From Anaerolinea sp. (GTDB lineage: Bacteria > Chloroflexota > Anaerolineae > JAAEKA01), in NCBI GenBank assembly GCA_014879765.1, contig JACSRL010000479.1, positions 1-6,900 on the forward strand: DNA of 6,900 nt, in the 5' to 3' direction. Under the pieces are notes generated by a model. The model saw nothing but the letters and a program-made list of their open reading frames with translations. It was not told the origin of the DNA and did not search any database. Within the stretch, counting starts at the first letter, position 1, and every line of letters begins with the position of its first letter. The position numbers and the translations under genes are program-made. Below are positions 4,948 through 6,900 of this stretch, in pieces.

Positions 4948-6900
4948 CTAAGGCTGACCCTGGTCATCGACCGGCGGCTGGGCGTCCGACGGCAGCAGGG
5001 TAAAGATGGCGACGGCGCGCATGCCGCGGCTGCCGGTGGCTACCACCCAGAGCTGCGTCTCAGGGGTCAGACGGTCGTCGTCGGGCACGGTGAGGGTGGC
5101 CTGGAAGCGGCCGGCGCGGTCGGCGCGCACCCGCACTATGGGCAGCTGCTGCTGCTGGCGCGTCGGCTGGATGCGCGGCGGGGTCAGCGTGATGGTGATG
5201 CGATCGTTGGGCAGCCAGCCCGCGCCGGCCACCAGGATCGTCGTGCCTACCGGCCCTTCGGTGGGCGCGATCTCGATGAAATGGGCCGCGGGCGGGGTGA
5301 CGGTGGCCGTGCGCGTCGCAGTGGGACGCACCGGCGTGTCGGTGGCCGTCGGCTCCGCAGTGTAGGTCGGCGTCGACGTGGCTGGCGGCGGCTCGGTGGC
5401 GGTGGGCGTGGCGGTCGGCTCCGCGGTGGAGGTGGGCGTCGGTGTGGCTGGCGGCGGCTCGGTGGCGGTGGGCGTGGCCGTCGGCTCCGCGGTGTAGGTC
5501 GGCGTCGGCGATGGCTCGTCGGTCGACGTTGGCGTGGCCGATGGCGCCTCGGTCGCGGTCGCCGTGCGTGTGGCTGTGGGCGTGTGAGTTGCAGCCAGGG
5601 GCGAGGTCGGCGTGGCGGTGCGCGTAGCCGTGCCTGTCGCGGTCGGCGTGCTGGTCACAGACGTAGTCGGCGTTGGCGTCGGTGTCTGCGTGGCGGTGCG
5701 CGTAGCCGTGCCTGTCGCGGTCGGCGTGCTGGTTACAGACGTAGTCGGCGTCGTCGTGGGCGTCTGAGTAGCGGTGGGCGTTGTCGTCCCGGTGGCGGTC
5801 GGCGTGCTGGTTACAGACGTAGTCGGCGTCGTCGTGGGCGTCTGCGTGGCGGTGCGCGTAGCCGTGCCTGTCGCGGTCGGCGTGCTGGTCACAGAGGTGA
5901 TCGGCGTGACGGTGGGGGTGCGGGTCGCCGTGGCCGTCGGTGTCCAGGTGGGAATCCAGGTCGCGGTGGGCGTGGCCGTCGGCGTCCAGGTCGGGATCCA
6001 GGTCGGGGTTGGCGTCCAGGTAGCCACGGGCGGCGGCGCGGGCAGCGACCAGTTGAAGAAGACCAGCGCCGTGCCGCTGCGCTCGAAGTACTCGACCTCG
6101 ATGGTGCGCGTGCCTGCCTGGACGAAACGGTCGACCACGTAGTCGGCAGCCGGGCCTTCGCGCCAGGCGTCGAGGATGGTCACACCGTCGATCTTGACGC
6201 GCGCGCCGTCGTCCACCCGCAGGGTGAAGCGGTAGATGTCGCTGCGCAGGAAGAAGAGCTGGCGGGTCCAGCGCACGCTGAAGTTGTCCACCGGTATCAC
6301 GCCGGGGGCCGGGCTGCCCAGGCCCCAGTCGAAGGCGATCTGGATGTCGTTGCGCGTCAGCGCCGGCGGGCCGCTCAGGGTGGGATTGGCGAAATAGTCG
6401 CCGCGCCACTCGGTGAAGAGCTGGGGATCGCGCTCCCAGGTGAAGTCGATCACGGCCTCGCCGCTGCGCTCGAAGTACTCGACGCGCAGGGTGTGCCAGC
6501 CCGCGGCCAGGGTGCGGTCGGCCGAAACAGTGCGCACGCTGCCATCGCGCCATTCGTCGATGATCAGCGCGTCGTTCAGCCAGACACGCACGCCGTCGTC
6601 GACGCGGGCCTGGAAGCGGTACTGGCCTGGCTCGAACCAAAGGGTGCGGGTCCAGCGCGCGCTGAAGTTGTCGGCCGGGAAACCAGGCGCCGGACTGCCG
6701 AAGCCCCAGTTGAAGCGCACGGCCGGGTCGATGCGCACCAGGGCCGGCGGGCCTTGCAGGTTAGGATTGGTGAAGTAGCTGCCCAGCCAGCCCTCCTGCG
6801 GCGCGGGCGTGGCCGTGGGCTGCGGTGCAGGCGTGGCGGTGGGCCAGGGGGTCCAGGTGGGCGGCGGCACAGGCGTCCAGGTGGGCCAGGGGGTCCAGGT
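4948..6900 (-). CDS. Extracellular-type protein with two PA14-like domains and a Thr/Pro-rich linker (5' end outside the window)
   Basis: Partial gene: the frame is open to the window edge and begins in TWTP-type linker, so the true start and any signal peptide lie upstream; the GTG at 6870 is only an in-frame codon. Visible order, N to C: a Trp/Thr/Pro linker; PA14-like domain 1 (6436-6792; GSYFTNPNLQGPPAL, DNFSARWT, RVDDGVRVWLND, EYFERSGEA); PA14-like domain 2 (6049-6411; GDYFANPTLSGPPAL, DNFSVRWT, RVDDGARVKIDG), clearly a duplicate of the first; a ~255-residue Thr/Pro/Ala linker (5284-6048); and a C-terminal Ig/TIG-like sandwich (4996-5283; EIAPTEGPVGTTILVAGAGWLPND). PA14 domains usually bind carbohydrate or act as surface modules, and the Thr-rich linker may be glycosylated, so a secreted or surface role is inferred. 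The exact function is unknown. It ends in an acidic tail (DDQGQP) with no cell-wall sorting motif or C-terminal membrane segment. Confidence 0.88.
   Translation of the reverse strand, partial: TWTPWPTWTPVPPPTWTPWPTATPAPQPTATPAPQEGWLGSYFTNPNLQGPPALVRIDPAVRFNWGFGSPAPGFPADNFSARWTRTLWFEPGQYRFQARVDDGVRVWLNDALIIDEWRDGSVRTVSADRTLAAGWHTLRVEYFERSGEAVIDFTWERDPQLFTEWRGDYFANPTLSGPPALTRNDIQIAFDWGLGSPAPGVIPVDNFSVRWTRQLFFLRSDIYRFTLRVDDGARVKIDGVTILDAWREGPAADYVVDRFVQAGTRTIEVEYFERSGTALVFFNWSLPAPPPVATWTPTPTWIPTWTPTATPTATWIPTWTPTATATRTPTVTPITSVTSTPTATGTATRTATQTPTTTPTTSVTSTPTATGTTTPTATQTPTTTPTTSVTSTPTATGTATRTATQTPTPTPTTSVTSTPTATGTATRTATPTSPLAATHTPTATRTATATEAPSATPTSTDEPSPTPTYTAEPTATPTATEPPPATPTPTSTAEPTATPTATEPPPATSTPTYTAEPTATDTPVRPTATRTATVTPPAAHFIEIAPTEGPVGTTILVAGAGWLPNDRITITLTPPRIQPTRQQQQLPIVRVRADRAGRFQATLTVPDDDRLTPETQLWVVATGSRGMRAVAIFTLLPSDAQPPVDDQGQP
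5351..5510 (-). repeat. 66-bp tandem repeat in the Thr/Pro linker
   Basis: The anchor ggctccgc recurs at 5351, 5417 and 5483, a strict 66-bp spacing: two full units and a partial third. In protein it is a 22-residue unit, TAEPTATPTATEPPPATPTP followed by T and S/Y. High DNA identity between units points to recent duplication by slippage or recombination, and copy number probably varies between strains. Confidence 0.9.
5608..5919 (-). repeat. 78-bp tandem repeat, four copies, in the Thr/Pro linker
   Basis: The anchor ctggtcacag / ctggttacag occurs at 5651, 5729, 5807 and 5885, exactly 78 bp apart. Each unit encodes 26 residues: TPTTTPTTSVTSTPTATG plus TATRTATQ, with few substitutions. It is not a CRISPR array: the period is uniform, there are no unique spacers, and the frame is kept open. 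It extends the linker between the PA14 pair and the C-terminal domain. Confidence 0.92.

Noticed and set aside
5608..5919. CRISPR-like regular array
   Set aside because: The whole 78-bp unit repeats with no variable spacers, and it codes for a Thr/Pro linker in frame.
5060..6640. Alternative - strand frame overlapping the PA14 gene
   Set aside because: It gives Arg/His/Asp-rich sequence without domains; the chosen frame gives two clear PA14-like domains and a sandwich domain.
6868..6870. GTG as the start of the PA14 protein
   Set aside because: The frame continues upstream as the same Thr/Trp/Pro linker to the window edge, and there is no signal peptide at this point.

Overview
The window reads as a piece of a GC-rich chromosome, most likely from the phylum Chloroflexota (Anaerolineae/Caldilineae-like). 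The basis is inference from style: a secreted protein with long Thr-Pro 'TPTATPT' linkers and PA14-like domains, heptanucleotide repeat tracts between genes, and many small palindromic repeats, some lying inside reading frames. No marker gene fixes the taxonomy.

Layout. Positions 1-151 are a repeat-built leader: a 39-bp tandem repeat followed by eight 7-bp repeats and a run of eight C. A PcrA/UvrD-type DNA helicase gene follows on the + strand (152-3670). It is interrupted in frame by a 387-residue intein (932-2092), inserted inside helicase motif III between the Gln and Ser of the DxDQ|SIYxWRGA signature. The intein has clear splicing blocks but no LAGLIDADG motif. Its central domain looks GIY-YIG-like. 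Two palindromic repeats sit inside this gene in frame, one in the intein and one in the helicase 2B region.

Positions 3671-3866 hold no gene. They carry a cluster of hairpins between the convergent 3' ends of pcrA and aroD. The aroD gene (3867-4838, - strand) encodes a complete type I 3-dehydroquinate dehydratase. It is followed in the same frame by what looks like a decayed N-terminal piece of shikimate dehydrogenase (AroE), and then by a tail translated from a dispersed repeat. This suggests a former AroDE fusion that lost its second half. The spacer at 4839-4947 is built almost wholly of heptamer repeats around one hairpin. From 4948 to the window edge, also on the - strand, is the 3' part of a gene for an extracellular-type protein: two PA14-like domains, a long Thr/Pro linker with 78-bp and 66-bp internal tandem repeats, and a C-terminal beta-sandwich-like domain. 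Its N-terminus lies beyond the window.

The three genes have unrelated jobs: DNA repair and replication, aromatic amino acid (shikimate) synthesis, and the cell surface. The unifying theme is repeat invasion. Short palindromes and heptamer tracts form both visible leaders, supply or flank stop codons, and are translated inside genes. The best leads are the intein with its unusual central domain, the AroE relic, and the palindrome that encodes the same peptide on both strands.
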